64,000 bases of DNA from Yponomeuta sedellus (lineage: Eukaryota > Arthropoda > Insecta > Lepidoptera > Yponomeutidae): NCBI GenBank assembly GCA_934045075.1, contig OW203722.1, positions 23,282,879-23,346,878 on the forward strand, written 5' to 3'. Shown here in pieces: positions 30,985 to 43,310 of the stretch. The position numbers and the translations under genes are program-made. Below the pieces are notes generated by a model. The model searched no databases and was not told where the DNA came from. It saw only the letters and a list, made by a program, of their open reading frames with translations. Within the stretch, counting starts at the first letter, position 1; each line of letters begins with the position of its first letter.

Positions 30985-31250
30985 TATACTATTTTTATTT
31001 TTAATGTACTAACCCGTACTAAGGACAAATTTAAAAACCTATCTAATACGTAATACAGAGAATAGTGTAAAGAGGTTCGAAATTTCACAGATGCCGGTGA
31101 GTCGCCCATTGGCTCAATTGGTAGAGCGCTGGCACGGATAGCCAGAGGTTGCGGGTTCGAATCCCGGCATGGGTGAAATTTTTAGCCTCTAAATAGGTTT
31201 TTAAATTTGTTCCTTAGCACGGGTTAGTACATTAAAAATAAAAATAGTGT
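30985..31250 (+). repeat. Family S copy bounded by inverted ends
   Basis: 30985-31042 is the family 3' end in minus orientation ('taatgtactaacccgtacta', 'aaatttaaaaacctat'). 31045-31250 is the plus-strand unit with the tRNA-like domain at 31101-31172 and the same 3' end. The outer edges therefore form inverted repeats of about 55 bp. 31251-31850 holds nothing recognisable. Confidence 0.85.
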
Positions 31251-31854
31251 AATGTAGTGTTATGTTATTATAATAGTAAATTAATAGGTAAACATGGAAA
31301 TTTAGGTTCGCAAAGCAGATTATCTGTGTTTTCCTAACAACTGGCAGAACTTTGTGTAAGTTCATATGCAATTGGTGACCCCAAATGTTATTCTATCCGT
31401 TAGACTACCAGTAACCAGAAGCATCTTACCAAGTGGAGCAAGGTCACAATGGAACCCAGAATCACAAGTCTCTGTCCGTTGAATTAATTAATAACAAACC
31501 GAGGGCCATCTATCACTCCCTGTAATGTTAGGATGTCTGTTGCTGGCCAACTTTCGGCAAACAGGTGCAGTCTGCGAGGTTAGTGGTGGCAAATGATTGA
31601 ATTATTTGTTGTAGGAATATTTTACGTCAGTGTCAACAGGTTGATTTTATTTTCAGCCAACCTTACTTCATACGATGTAGAACACCGACACCAACATATT
31701 TGAAACAACTAATGGATTCAAAAATACAAAAAACAATCGTGTTTTTTTTGTTACGAAACCGTTCAATACGGTTTTCATTGAAGAAAAAAAAAATTGGTTA
31801 CGGTCTTATAACACTCTTCGCAGGCAGCTTAAATGTTTGTTGGAAAAGTATAAG

Positions 31855-31915
31855 ATAAGATAAGAATATTCTTTATTGTACACATCAGTAAATATTACAG
31901 AATATTTAACACCCT
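31855..31915 (-). repeat. LINE 3' tail fragment
   Basis: Minus strand '...tgtgtacaataaagaatatt' then 'cttatcttatctta': a UTR-like end plus a short (TTATC)n tail, as at 12500-12540. Confidence 0.45.
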
Positions 31916-32246
31916 TTTTCCTCTCAAGATGACAATTGATACGTCATATATAAATAAGTAACGGCTGTAATAAGAATCGATATCTGTCTACAAAAAATAT
32001 GCAAGCCGGATGAACTTCAATAAAACCCTTCAAAAAACAAACTTCGAAGCTACGTCTGCGAGGCAATGTTTCCAAAGTTCCATTGTATTCAGCTTATTGG
32101 AGCGGCTCTGTTTAATTCGTTAAAGTTTCATTGTTTTCATATAACACGATCGGCTTTAAAATGAGTGCAGCTTTCAGCAAATCCCGTAATAAACCCTCCA
32201 CTGGTTCAATAAAACATTTGAATAATTCCGATGAATATTCGGCCTC

Positions 32247-32569
32247 GAAGCGCTCTTGGCCTAATCGAACCGAGTGATTGGAATCAATCACTTGAGTTAA
32301 GCAACAACAGGCGCGGTCAGGTGCAGGATAGGTGACCGTCCCGTGACTACCGCTAGTGGCATTTCTACCGAGCGCTTCCGTCCTTGGCAAGGCACGCTAA
32401 GCCGTTGGTGCCGGCAGCCATGTCAGAGGCCTCAAGGGCGGCTTGATAACTTCTGACAGTAAGGCCCGCCACTGTCTTACAATCCTCCACCAACGCGGAC
32501 TTGGCCCCCGTGGTGGAGTATGGCCTAATCTTCCTGTGCCCCAGCATTGGGAGCATACAAGGGTTGCTA
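32247..32569 (+). repeat. SINE family A
   Basis: 'gaagcgctcttggcctaatc', 'aacaacaggcgcggtcaggt', 'gtgactaccgctagtggcat', 'cgtggtggagtatggcctaa' and 'cataca agggttg'. It lacks the 'gtcatataatggcagtcgtt' stretch (small deletion at 32413). 32570-32895 holds nothing recognisable. Confidence 0.85.
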
Positions 32570-32899
32570 TTGAGCAATCGAATTAACTGGAACTGTGGGC
32601 GCCGTAATTCGAGGTCCAAACATAACTAACTTATGTAATATGGATATTAAACAGACCTTGGACCTCATTCATGTTTACCATCGTATTCATCCAATCTCCA
32701 AATGGCCTGTTGAAATATCTAATGGCTGTTCGTGTGTCTGGTCGCAGCATAAACATCCTAAGCCCTGACGTCTTAAACATAGAATCTATAACTTTCTTAA
32801 TTTACACCCAATGTTTTTAAGGTAAGAAATCTAGAAAACCTACCGTTTTTGGTGTAATATTTTTTCCAATTTATTTGGTTAATATTATGTTTTTATATT

Positions 32900-33157
32900 C
32901 TTTTTAATGCACTAAACCCTCTAAATAGGTTTTAAAAATTTTCCTTAAATTTTTTAAAACGTATTTAGAGGCAATAAATTCCACCCATGCCGGGACTCGA
33001 ACCCGCGACCTCTGGCTAACCGTGCCAGCGCTCTCCCAACTGAGCTAATGGGCGACTTACCGGCAACAGTGAAATTTCGAACCTCTTTACAATACTCTCT
33101 GTAATACGTACAGGCAGCGACATCCGGCTGAAGTGATTTGCATCACTTGCAGCCCCA
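32900..33157 (-). repeat. Family S copy with inverted 3'-end piece
   Basis: 32900-32945 contains both orientations of the 3' end. 32950-33157 is the minus-strand unit with tRNA-like domain (33055-32983: 'cccattagctcagttgggag', 'cgggttcgagtcccggcatg') and 5' body 'gatgtcgctgcctgtacgta'. Confidence 0.8.
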
Positions 33158-33164
33158 ATGTTAT

Positions 33165-33312
33165 GTTTTTTTTTTACACGAAGAGACGTAGGAGAATGGA
33201 ATGACTTGGCTGTAGCCTCCATCCCTAGCCATGAACAGAGATAAATGAAAAGCTCATTTGTCAGTCCCAGACTCCACGGAGAAGTAAAGGGACCTTATAA
33301 GAAGAAGAAATG
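33165..33312 (+). repeat. LINE 3' end with (GAA)n tail
   Basis: A reading such as EWNDLAVASIPSHEQR precedes a stop and the UTR 'ctcatttgtcagtcccagac', 'gaccttataagaagaagaaa'. The GEWN-LP pattern near the end, followed by a trinucleotide tail, is usual for LINE C-termini. It shares the 'acacgaa...gaagaagaa' ending with 11375-11399. Family not identified. Confidence 0.4.
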
Positions 33313-33679
33313 TTTTTTCGATAGCTACGCTGATTTAGAAGATTTGGAGTATTTTTTGTTTGGTTTGTTTTTCCTACTTTTGTGAGGTAACTGCATAAGT
33401 ATCGTTTTTACTATCGAAGTTAATGATGGCAATCATGGAATCTTTTCGTATAGGCTCGTGTTAAACGTTCCTGATTTAGGAAAGATTTTCCCACCTACTT
33501 TCCTACACTACGGCCCAAAGGCTTTCTTGACATTCAGCAGACAGAATCTAAATTATTTACGGTGAAACAAATTAATGACTTCTGATTTCTACAATTCTTG
33601 GGTTGATTATATCAATAGTGGTTTGGTTTTTAAGTAAAGGTATTTAATATAAGACAATATAATGTGCCTCTGCCTTCTT

Positions 33680-33935
33680 AAACGATCACGAAGGTTAAGC
33701 AACATAGGGCGCGTTCAGTGCATGGATGATTTTCCGAGCGGATTCGTGCTTCGCAAGGCACGTTAAGCAGTTGGTGCCGGCTACCAACTGCTTAATGTGC
33801 CGGCAGTCGTTAAGCCACCTCAGAGGCCTTAAGGCGTCTTGAAAACAACCTCCACCAATCCGGACTTGCCCCCCGTGGTGGAGTATGGCCTATACCTTCC
33901 TTAAGGAAGGATTCGTGCCCCTCGGTAGGGACACA
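33680..33935 (+). repeat. SINE family A, second subfamily
   Basis: 'cgatcacgaaggttaagcaa', 'gcgcgttcagtgcatgg', 'ttaagcagttggtgccggct', 'gtggtggagtatggcctata' and 'cgtgcccctcggtaggg', ending in 'tgatgatgatgacggtgat'. Part of 'ttaagcagttggtgccggct' is repeated inverted at 33780-33805. The same subfamily is at 45533/46551 and 43225. Confidence 0.8.
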
Positions 33936-34670
33936 ATATCTTGATGATGATGACGGTGATTAAAACAATCTGAACAAAGCTTTTTGTTTTTCGGTATGCG
34001 AGGCTATCAATCTAAATACATTTTACCTGTTATTGCATTCAGAATTTTATCCCGCCTCATTCCACTTAAAAGGTCGTCTTTATGATGTGAGCAGTGCTAA
34101 TTATAGTAATTAAATTACTTGAATATGTTGGTTATTAATTGAATGTATGTAAAATGAAACTACCAAAATTGATCAAATTAATATTAAGCTAATTAACAAT
34201 CTACCCCTAGTATTATAATACTAGGGGTAGATTAATACTAGGTTTATAAACGTAGTTAAGTAGTTATATCATGCGCTATCGTATACAACGTAAGATGGTG
34301 AGAACAATCCCAAAAACTAAAATAGAATACAAAGATCACTCTTCCTAGCAAAGCAATTCAAATTTGAATTGCAGTATTTAGGATGTGATATCGGTATAGC
34401 AACGTCGCTAGAAGAGGCGTTTATTTGTCTTTAAAATTCTCACCTGAAATCAGCTGCATAATGTCTAAAGTGATAACTCCTTTTGTGCAAAGTTTCGTCA
34501 CCCACGATACAGGCCCAGCCTAGTGTGGGGACATGGTCACCAACATTAAATGATATTTAAATACGAGTATACCCGTTCACTCTATTCTTAAATTAAGATT
34601 AATAGGTTATAATCAGATGCATGTAACTTAATTTAGTTGGTAATAAATATTTTTTACTTTACACGTTGTA
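33936..34670. other. One 32-bp perfect palindrome, otherwise no feature
   Basis: 34202-34233 reads 'tctacccctagtatta' followed by its exact complement, with no loop. Nothing else is recognisable. Confidence 0.5.
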
Positions 34671-34675
34671 GAAAG

Positions 34676-34980
34676 AGAATGAAAGAGGATGTAGTGACTA
34701 AAATTGAGAAAGGAATGTTGCGTTGGTTTGGACATCTGGAGAGGATAAAGGAAGAAAGATTGTCGAAACAAATATATATTGTGAGTGAAACGGCCGGTAA
34801 GGTACGTCCCAGGCTGACATACATCGACCAAATAGAGAATGTATTAGCAAAGGGAAAGATAAAAGTACCCGTACGTGCATGCAACGACTTATTAACGTTG
34901 ATGAAGCGACGGTGATTTGTCAGGATCGTGGCAAGTGGCAGTCCCTGGTCTCTTCCTACCCCTCTGTGATTCAGGCGTGA
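34676..34980 (+). pseudogene. 3' fragment of the 19.9 kb LINE family
   Basis: The reading is MKEDVVTKIEKGMLRWFGHL, ERIKEERLSKQIYIVSET, RPRLTYIDQIENVLAKGKIK and then, after a frameshift and a two-codon loss, ACNDLLTLMKRR in place of the 'RRACMQRLMNVDEA' end. The final 'ggcaagtggcagtccctggt' and 'tcaggcgtga' are present. Less decayed than the 394-615 copy and without RT catalytic parts. 34990-36360 has no features. Confidence 0.8.
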
Positions 34981-36359
34981 GGTTATGTATGTGTATGTCA
35001 CATACATAACCATAACACATAATATGGGCGATACGATCGCTTTGCTTTCTAGTCTCCAGTTACTTAAAAAATAATCGAAAAGTCTCTTCAGCATATCTAC
35101 GATACACATCTCTTTGAATCAAATAGATTAAACAATTTCGGTCCCAAAACAACGCCTGAGTTCAGTCAGTCGAAGCCCCAGGCCGAGGCTAGTATTCTTG
35201 CATATGAACAGCATCCAATAAAAATGTAAAGCCACCATTCGTTTCAATCTGTATTCGCTATCACTGCCCCGGGCGATTTACATGCATATAGTGCAAGCTA
35301 GCCTTTATTTGGTTTATTCCAATATCCTATCAGCGCAGTAAGGATGTGCATCGAGATAGCAGGTACACTTTGTGTAATTTAACCATTCTTGCTAAAATTT
35401 GTGAGCTTTTCATTTGTGTCGCGCTCAGAGTAAAAGATACGAGTATATGTTTTTCACATCTGTTACTTTGTCACAAGGTGACGGTAAATTCCATTGTACC
35501 CGTTATGCAATTAAATCATCATTAGCTATAATGTATGATGATCTCGTGATAATTTTGTGAAGAAAAGGCTATTTTATATTAATTTTATTTTAACTATGTA
35601 TACAGCAAAAACAACTTAAATATAGTTTAAAAAAACTACTCTTTTAGCCTAAATAGAAATATAATTTGGCTGAGTCAGATAATCGCTGAGTGTGAAAGAT
35701 TCATAGGCCAATATATTCGAGAAGCATTACATTCAATACAACGTTACATTCAATAAATACCTAAAATAATTTAATACAAGGTAAATTTTTGATTTCTACT
35801 TTTATGCTATAAACAATAGTAAGTTGGACATTGAACAATTTGTTTCTTACTACCTAGTATAGGTTACATTATTATGATTATTTCAAAGCTTTCTCTTAGT
35901 ATAAAATGTTCTTGTAGAATTAATGAGTAGGAGCAGAGAGATTATTGATTATTAATTTACACCGTTCTATTTTCTACCTATTAACCTGTGTCCGAGCAGT
36001 ATAATAAACGCGATATTTTATTTATTTAGATGATTGTCCTGCAGTAGGTACCTAATACTCAGACAGTTAACTGCATTAAAATGGAATTAATTTTACTACA
36101 CACATATACCTAAAAAAATCGATGCCCTAATATTTCTTGCATACATTACATCCAGAAGACATCGTTAACCGAAATTTCTGGACTTTCTTTTATAAAACAA
36201 ATTTGAGATTTTCGATTCTTACATCGGGTTCTTCAACAAATATAGCACTGGGTAACACTTATGCTCAAGAACGCTGAAAGTTACGCACCCATGCACCGCG
36301 TGCTAGTATGGTTTTAACCAAAATAAAAATTAACAAACTATTTTGCTTATAATTTTTTT

Positions 36360-36770
36360 ATGGGAAATCACTATCAATATTTTCTAGACAAAGAAATTTG
36401 ATCCAGTATGAGTATAATTTTTATATGTGAAAACGCCATAAAAAAATTGTAGACAAAGTAACTAGTAACTTTAGTATCCAGTTTGAGTGTTATATTTGTA
36501 TCGGAAATCGCCATCAACATTTTTTAGACAAACATTAATTCGTTTTAGTATCTAGTTTTAATTGTAATTTTTGTATGGGAAACCGTCATCAAAATTTTCA
36601 ACACAACGTAATTCCGTCTCAGTGTCCAGGTGAGTGTAATTTTTGTTTTCACCATCAAAATTTTGTACAGAAACAAATTTTTTTTTAGTATCCAGTTTGA
36701 GTGTAACTTTTTTATGGGAAATACCCATCAAAATTTTCTAGCCAAACTAATTTCTTTTAGTAATTTAGTA
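36360..36770. repeat. Minisatellite, about 6 units of 65-76 bp
   Basis: 'gaaatc(a/g)c(t/c)atcaa', 'atttt(c/t)tagacaaa', 'agtatccagtttgagtgtaa' and 'tttttgtatgg' recur six times, starting near 36364, 36429, 36505, 36579, 36648 and 36718. The units have diverged individually. Confidence 0.75.
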
Positions 36771-36779
36771 TGAATTTGC

Positions 36780-37065
36780 CTAAATTTCGGACCAGCAGGC
36801 AGTATTTAAACACCCAACCCAGGGCCAGCTACCTTGACGCGTCTCCGCCGACGCTCGCATCTCTTTGACTTGCGCACGGCGCGGATCAAAGTAATCATGA
36901 TCCGGGCATGCTTTGTGAGGCTGTTTGATCCGACTGTTTGCACACCGGGGCTGCCGAAAGGAATACACTTCATGCTGTGAAAATTTCCGATTGTGAGTCG
37001 ACTGTGAGAAACAAACAAACATTTATTAGGTAAACTTTCACCATACCGCCACTTGCGCAAGGCGT
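36780..37065. other. GC-rich unassigned segment
   Basis: About 280 bp clearly richer in GC than its surroundings, with overlapping frames of 80 and 84 codons on the minus strand. The frames have no family resemblance, and one contains a tandem-Arg stretch (RCERRRRRVK). Possibly an unrecognised repeat (LINE 5' end or SINE), since such GC islands in this window are otherwise always repeats. Confidence 0.35.
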
Positions 37066-37365
37066 TACGCGCTGGGAAATAGAGTCACCAATGGAATAAA
37101 TCTACGAGTCACTTGCGCTGATTGGCAAATACTTTCACCACGTTCTTTCCATTGACACGCTAAGAAGAAGAAGAATAAAAAATATTACTTGTTTTAAAAA
37201 AGGTTTTCTCAAAAAGTGAACATCATTTATCTTAACAACTGTGACAACTACTTTTAGAACCTAAAGTCTAGAACCTAGGATCAGCCACCTAGGATCAGCC
37301 ACCTAGGATTTTTATAGATTTTCGCTAAAAACTGCTTTTAAAAATTTTGAATTTAAATTGGAATT

Positions 37366-37430
37366 TATAGCCTCCAAATAGGTTTTTAAAATTATCCTTA
37401 GCACGGGTTAGTGCATTTAAAAAAAAAGAA
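37366..37430 (+). repeat. 3' end of family S
   Basis: 'tatagcctccaaataggttt' and 'ccttagcacgggttagtgca' then an A-run. 37070-37330 before it has diverged pieces related to the 13395 MITE ('ccaatggaataaa', 'tagaacctaggatcagcc' twice). Confidence 0.75.
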
Positions 37431-37542
37431 TATAACTGCTTTTAAGTCCTAGATTCATGGACCTGTTTTTAGGGTCTAGTTAGTGCCGTGTATCACCCTA
37501 AAGATGATTCACTGACACTCTTGGTTTGGACTTTGTTAGACC

Positions 37543-37800
37543 TAAGATTTCCGCTCTTAGCCGCATAGTTGGGCAATTGTACGTAGCAAGTGCTGGGGTA
37601 TGTTAACTTAAAACACTAGGATTTCCGCACAATGTTTTCCTTCACAGTAAGCGTGTGGTATTGCATATAATTAATATATATGCAATACCACAAATGTATG
37701 TAACTTCGAAAGTAAAGTCTTTGGTACATGATGGGATTCGAAACCACAACCTTCCTATTAAGAAGCCGGAGTTCTACCGCTCCGCTACCACCGCTCTTAG
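37543..37800 (-). repeat. SINE family T1
   Basis: Minus strand tRNA-like head 37728-37800 ('agagcggtggtagcggagcg', 'ggtttcgaatcccatcatgt') and the body to 'caattgcccaactatgcggc'. A short palindrome 'tatgcaatacca'/'tggtattgcata' at 37658-37690 duplicates part of the body in inverse orientation. Confidence 0.8.
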
Positions 37801-38204
37801 GTCCAGGCTTACCTAAAGTTTATTTAGTAACCAGTCCAGTCTACAATCTATCAAGTATAAAAAACGGCGGACTGAAAAGTTAAAAAAATCTCAGTCAGTC
37901 TTAAATGCAGACGCCGTGATTAAGGGTGTATAAATTATAGATCAGATAGAGTTGCTCGAGGCCAGACCATTCTTAGCAAGTCCCGACCGATTCCTTCATT
38001 AGACGACTAACAAAGAGAGAGTTAATTATTCAAATGGCCGCTCTTGACGGTGCTCGACTAGTAGGACCTTTGGACTGCACGCAAAATTAAAAAAACGCCC
38101 CAACATGAATGCGCAAACATGTTTGTTGCAGGTCTTGTCTTTTACTCAAAGATCTTATCCGAGACAAAAGAAGTAAAGTATTTAGAAGTAAAGTAAGTTT
38201 TGTC

Positions 38205-38410
38205 GTCTGTCTATACTAGTCCACTGCTGGACAAAGCCCTCCCCTAAAGTACGCCACGTTGTGCTATCATAAGGGGTAAAACCCATAATCCCCACACTGG
38301 GCATTTGGGTTGGGGATCGCAGTTCAGTGGAATTGTACTGCAGGGGGCGCTGCTGGGCAGCAGCACTCTCCGGTTTGTGTCCCTTATTCGCCTTTTACGA
38401 CACCCGCCAA
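38205..38410 (+). repeat. Repeat family R
   Basis: 'ctatactagtccactgctgg', 'cacgttgtgctatcataagg', 'ttggggatcgcagttcagtg', 'ctgcagggggcgctgctggg' and 'cgccttttacgacacccgcc'. Confidence 0.8.
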
Positions 38411-39990
38411 ACCCAAAGTAAGTTTATGCGATTGCAAATAAATGAAATGTTAAAATACCCCAGCGTTTGATTGCCCTAAATGCTGTGAGGCTAAAATTTC
38501 AGATTTAATTAAGGCGTGCTGCAGGTGGGTGGGTAAAATGTTAACGCATTGGTTGCTGGGTCCGCACAGTTTAACCCATGAGACCATCGTAGTATTTCTG
38601 GGAATTGGGAGCCATCCGATTTTTCCTACCAATTTGCCCGATGCAGAGGAGGTTGGTGGGTGCAGTTTCGTAGGATTTCATACAAGTAATGTCCTGTTAA
38701 ATGTTTTATGTCCAATTAAATATATTAATAATGAAGAAATCTGACATTTGTTTCGTTTCGCGTGTTTGGCTCAGCCAGGTTGGATTTACCTTTGCCCAGA
38801 TCTCAAATAACAATTTTGGCATTTAAAATCGCAGAACCGCAGAGGGAACGCGTGACAAATAAGCCCGTTCTCTGGGAGAATATCTGGTTCCTGCAGTAGG
38901 ACTTTCTTCTGTTTATTTGCAGTAGTGAATTGATGAATTGACAAGCAAAATCGTGTATTTCACGTAGTTCAACCCAGTTCATCACAAGTGCTCCAAAAAA
39001 CCTGGAAAATGTCTGTATTCAAAACCTGCCGGAATACTTTCAGCCTAATGTAATATCAAAACCAACAAACGATCAACTACAGGGCGTAGGCCTTCTGTCT
39101 AAGAGAAGTTTTCAAAAGAGAGAGAGAAATAATACCAAACAGTATTATTGCTTCTCCAACAAGCGAAAGTTGGCAGTCAGTTCCGCATATTTGTCTCTGT
39201 TTTAAACTCGGTAGCTCTTGTGATTCCAGTTCACTCCCTTATGTTTCTCAACCAAAATTGTCTTCTTCGGCTTACATGTCTCTTGCCAAAATTTTTTACC
39301 ATCACCGATGTAGTTGTAGCAGGTCAAACGTTGGGTATCTGAATACATGTCCCAAGTATGCAAGTATATCTTTGCCTTTGAGGGGAAAATCTTCTATGCA
39401 GTATGAGTCTCTCGCGTAACCCTCTTGACTTAGCCGGTCCAGAGTTGGTTGGTTAGCTTTCTCACTCAGGTTCTCGTCTGTTTTTCACCCGGAATACGTC
39501 CAGGCGCTAATATTAATGCCCTCCGAATCGCAAAAGATGTTATAATTATTCTGTTAATTAATTTGGTGACTTTCGTCTGGTTAAAGGCGGATTTTACTCT
39601 GAGATCATCTCAAACGTTCTTTATCTTGGGACAGTGTTCCTAATCCTTGAAATTGTCTCCTCTTTTCCTTTACTTGGTGCTGGAATACAAAAGATCTTTG
39701 ATTACAATAATAAAGAGTGACTATCCTTTCTACATATTTTAATAGATTGAGCCGTGATTTATTTATATTGTAAAGCATTATTAACGAAACCAAAACCTGT
39801 AATGAAAGCAGCTATTTATGTCAAACACAGTGATCAATTAATTAGCTTAGTTACGACCGTCAGTGGCATAATAAAACTGGCCAAGTGCGTGTTAGTTCCG
39901 TAGTTGTTAGTCAAAATACACGAAATTAGAAGGAGGGATTTTTGTAATATGAAAATTTTATTTTATTTGTATAAATTACTTGCTTTACAC
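38411..39990. other. No recognised feature
   Basis: The frames 38529-38744, 39148-39342 and 39449-39643 are uninterrupted but show no recognisable domain. I could not place the region in a repeat family of this window. Confidence 0.4.
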
Positions 39991-39994
39991 AAGT

Positions 39995-40490
39995 AACAAT
40001 GGGGATTTACGGACACAGAGTTCACAAATCCTCATCAATGGGGATTTTCAATGGGGATTAGTGGAACAACCCACATTCTTCAACTTTAATATTGGCCTTT
40101 TTGCATCTACTTAATGAGATGATTTATGCAGCGTCCAGTGGTATCTTCACTCACACTAGATGGGTGAAGGGACCACTCCGACGCTGTAGTGCCTGGGACA
40201 TGGTTTAATAGATGGTGTAGGCTTGCCCAGCACCTATACCATCCTGACAGCTTAGTCGGCCTAGCCCACAGGAAAGACTAGTCAATACGTGCGGAGCCAA
40301 CCAAGCCGCGGGTTTCCTCACGATGTTTTCCTTCACCATTAGCGTGTGGTATTGCGACTGCAAATTCGCAAATGTACGTAACTTTGAAATTAAACAAAGT
40401 CATTGGTACATGCCCGCACTCGGGATCGAACCTGGGGCTCTCGCTTGCCAGTCTATGGTTCTACCCTCTAAGCTACCACCGCTTCAACTT
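39995..40490 (-). repeat. Family G fragment and inverse copy of composite repeat D
   Basis: 39995-40076: 'caatggggatttacggacac' and 'ggggattagtggaacaaccc' (family G). 40082-40490 is the reverse complement of 26231-26640, including 'gtctttcctgtgggctaggc' and the tRNA-like head (40418-40490). Differences are few, suggesting one recent common source. Confidence 0.8.
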
Positions 40491-40764
40491 TATCAATATA
40501 ATTTTCAATGTAATTTTTATGAAGTTTTCATTTTATAAGTTGGTCGACTATGGCTCTTTAACTTGTAAAACCTACTTAGACGTAATAGTTTTTCTTTTAA
40601 TGTATATTATATGATACTACTGATGTATATTATATGATACTACTCTGATTTTATTTTGCATTTGTATAATAAAACGTTTCGCCGTGAAATCCGGGTGGAA
40701 TCACATATGACATATTAGAAAATCCGTTACAGAACTAAGGTGACTGACATAGAATATAAGATTC

Positions 40765-40870
40765 TTCGTCAGGCTACACTAGTATACTGCTGGACTAGCC
40801 CTCACATAAAGAGCCCCACTATGTGCTGTCATAGGGGGTAATGCCCATAATCCCCACGCTCGACATATAA
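40765..40870 (+). repeat. Family R, 5' part
   Basis: 'cttcgtcaggctacactagt', 'actgctggactagccctcac' and 'gtaatgcccataatccccac'. It stops at 'cgctcgacata'. Confidence 0.65.
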
Positions 40871-41167
40871 GATTAGCAAGCTGAAATGGTACGTAGCGGG
40901 TTGATCTCATAATGCTGGTTGCTGGAATATACAGATGCTCGAGTGGAGACCATAATTTTGCAAACGCAGCGTAGGATGCCCACAAACTCGCCAGACTGAC
41001 AATTTGTGACAGATTGCTTGTTGTGGCTGGATGAGGAGTGTGGAGGACAAAGGGAAGTGGCGTATCGTGGGGTAGGCCGTGCAGTGGACGAGTACGGGCT
41101 GATTGATTGAGGTACCCTGATTTTTTTTTCAACATTCAATTAGTTTTATCGGTGTGATTATAATGTA

Positions 41168-41375
41168 CTAGCTGTGCCCCGCGACGTTACTTGCAGTTTA
41201 TCGATTTTCTCATGGGAATAAGATATTTTCCCGTAGTAAAACGTATGTGTTAATCCAGGGTGTCAGCTAACTCCATGCCAAATTTTATTAAAATCACTCC
41301 AGCCGTTTAGACGTGAATAAGTAACAAACAAACACACTCACGAACTTTTGCGTTTATATATTAGTAATGTATACG
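41168..41375 (-). repeat. LINE (CR1/Zenon-like) 3' region
   Basis: 'actagctgtgccccgcgacg', 'ctcatgggaataagatattt', 'ctccagccgtttagacgtga' and 'gcgtttatatattagta'. Inverse of 13085-13253 but longer. 41376-42420 holds only an imperfect inverted 'cgccacattgttct'/'aacaatgtggcg' at 41912-41968. Confidence 0.5.
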
Positions 41376-42425
41376 AGTAGTAATATGTAATGAATATTAT
41401 AATGTATATCCATGCCAAAGTTCGGCGCCTTATAGCTCTATATAATCGTCTCTGAGCTAAGCCGTGAATATATTAAATTTTAAATATAAATATATTGACA
41501 GATGTATTTTTATGCAGCCTCCATAATATGGATTGAAAAATTCAAGGTTAAGTTCATGAATTGGTAAATTAAAACTCTCCGCGGGACACCGACCCGGGGA
41601 GAGATTTTCATTTGTAACTATATAATTAGAAATTTATATTTCGAATAATTTATAGATTTATTGTCTTTTGATTCAGCACATGTTATTTTATTTATTCATA
41701 AATACAATTACATAGTCAATTTACGTACAAAATTTGAAAATTTTGAAATAAAATATGCAACATCAGCAATATCCACTAAAACTTCCGCCATTCGTCAATA
41801 TTTATAGATGAGTTTCATACACTGTTAGTTACCTTTTTATAATTACTTTTGCCTATAGATAATAAATAATTAAAAACTCTGATAAATTTTCCACAAAATT
41901 TTAATCAAGAATCACGCCACATTGTTCTCCGTCAGCCGAATAAGTAACTGTCAAAAAACAATGTGGCGTCCCTGCAAACTCTGTGAATGAAATTCACCCG
42001 CAAAGTTCATGTGTATTAATATTCGCATTCGTGTGCGTTGAAAATATTCGAGTCTTCAAACAGAATAGAAATGCTGACAACAACGTCGCCGCTCGAAGCG
42101 CTTTACGTCAAAGTTTTCTACGTCCATGCTTTAAAAATACCAGCTAGAAGGCTGGTCATTACTCTATAACGTTTTTTTTTTCGAATGTTTCAACACTTTG
42201 GCGGAAAGCATTTTGTGGAATGAATACCGCCAGTAAACAATCCTTCCATACAAATTGCCTTGAAATTTCAGGAGCATTTCTTGGCCTCAAACTCTGCCAA
42301 AAATCTGACCAAGTGTTAAATTTTTTTGAGAATTTACAGTACAACTGCAATCTCTTTTTACAACCATATGTGCCGTACATAGTTTCCTCACTCACAAAGG
42401 ATGTTATCGTGCATATGAACGTTTT

Positions 42426-42519
42426 ACTTATGAACGTTGATGAAGCGAAGGTGATCTGTCATGATCGTGGCAAGTGCCAGTCCCTGGTCCCTGCCTACCT
42501 CTCTGGGATATAGGTGTAA
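42426..42519 (+). pseudogene. Last codons of the 19.9 kb LINE family
   Basis: 'acttatgaacgttgatgaag', 'gatcgtggcaagtgccagtc' and 'ctctgggatataggtgtaa', then a (TATG)n tail 'gttatgtatgtatgtgtatg'. 42530-43220 has no features. Confidence 0.75.
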
Positions 42520-43224
42520 TGTTATGTATGTATGTGTATGTATCGAATATGCTAGACAGTGTATAAAAAAAGGACCACAACAGCGTGTATTTGTCTTTTG
42601 GTATATTGTATCTTAATGAGGTCAAGGGAGCGTGATAAACCGTGTTAGATGTCATTCGGGTGAAAATGCATCTACCTGAAAATACCTGTTAGTGAATAGC
42701 TGTTATAATGATGATGATGGTAACAATAATTATGACGATGTAGGTATCTTAATCCGTTAAGAGGTGTTTGAGAAATTGTATTAATATATATTAGTAAATC
42801 AGGATCTGATCATATACAGGAACAAAACCTCAAACAAATCATTTGGAAATATATTAACAGCAGCCATACTATCACTACCCGATTCGATCCCTTCGGAGTT
42901 TTTTTTTAATTTTTTACTCCTAATTTACCATAAAACAGAAGCGCTGCAGTGAATGCCGAGAGTTGCTGAAACGCAATGATACCCGCAAATTTGCGCGCGA
43001 ACACCCCAACCCCTAATTCACTGCCCTGTATACCGTTGTTTGTAAGACAATTCAGCTGGAGTTCGGAAGAAATTGCCTCCGCTCAAATGCTGCCGAATGA
43101 ATTCAAACAGTCGCCTGGCAGAGCGACTCCATAACTAGTGAGTTGTAAAAACATCGCACAAAGAAGTGTTCCGATTGTGTGCCGCAGCACACTGGTGTAC
43201 CGCAGACATCAGAAGGTGTTCCTC

Positions 43225-43310
43225 AAAAAAATACGAACTTGGTCCCGTAGTGGAGTATGATCTATACATTCCTCGGGAAAGAGACCCGGTCCTCTGGGCG
43301 GCGACTACCA
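43225..43310 (+). repeat. SINE family A (second subfamily), 3' fragment
   Basis: 'tggtcccgtagtggagtatg', 'ctatacattcctcgggaaag' and 'agacccggtcctctgggc'. The tail is 'catcatcaactcatgatgat'. Confidence 0.65.

Noticed and set aside
36806..37060. GC-rich 84-codon frame with an Arg-rich stretch
   Set aside because: Two overlapping frames of equal length in a GC-rich island, no recognisable motif; more likely an unassigned repeat.
38411..39990. Three consecutive 60-70 codon frames as exons of one gene
   Set aside because: They do not share a recognisable family, and I found no consistent splice sites or coding periodicity by eye.
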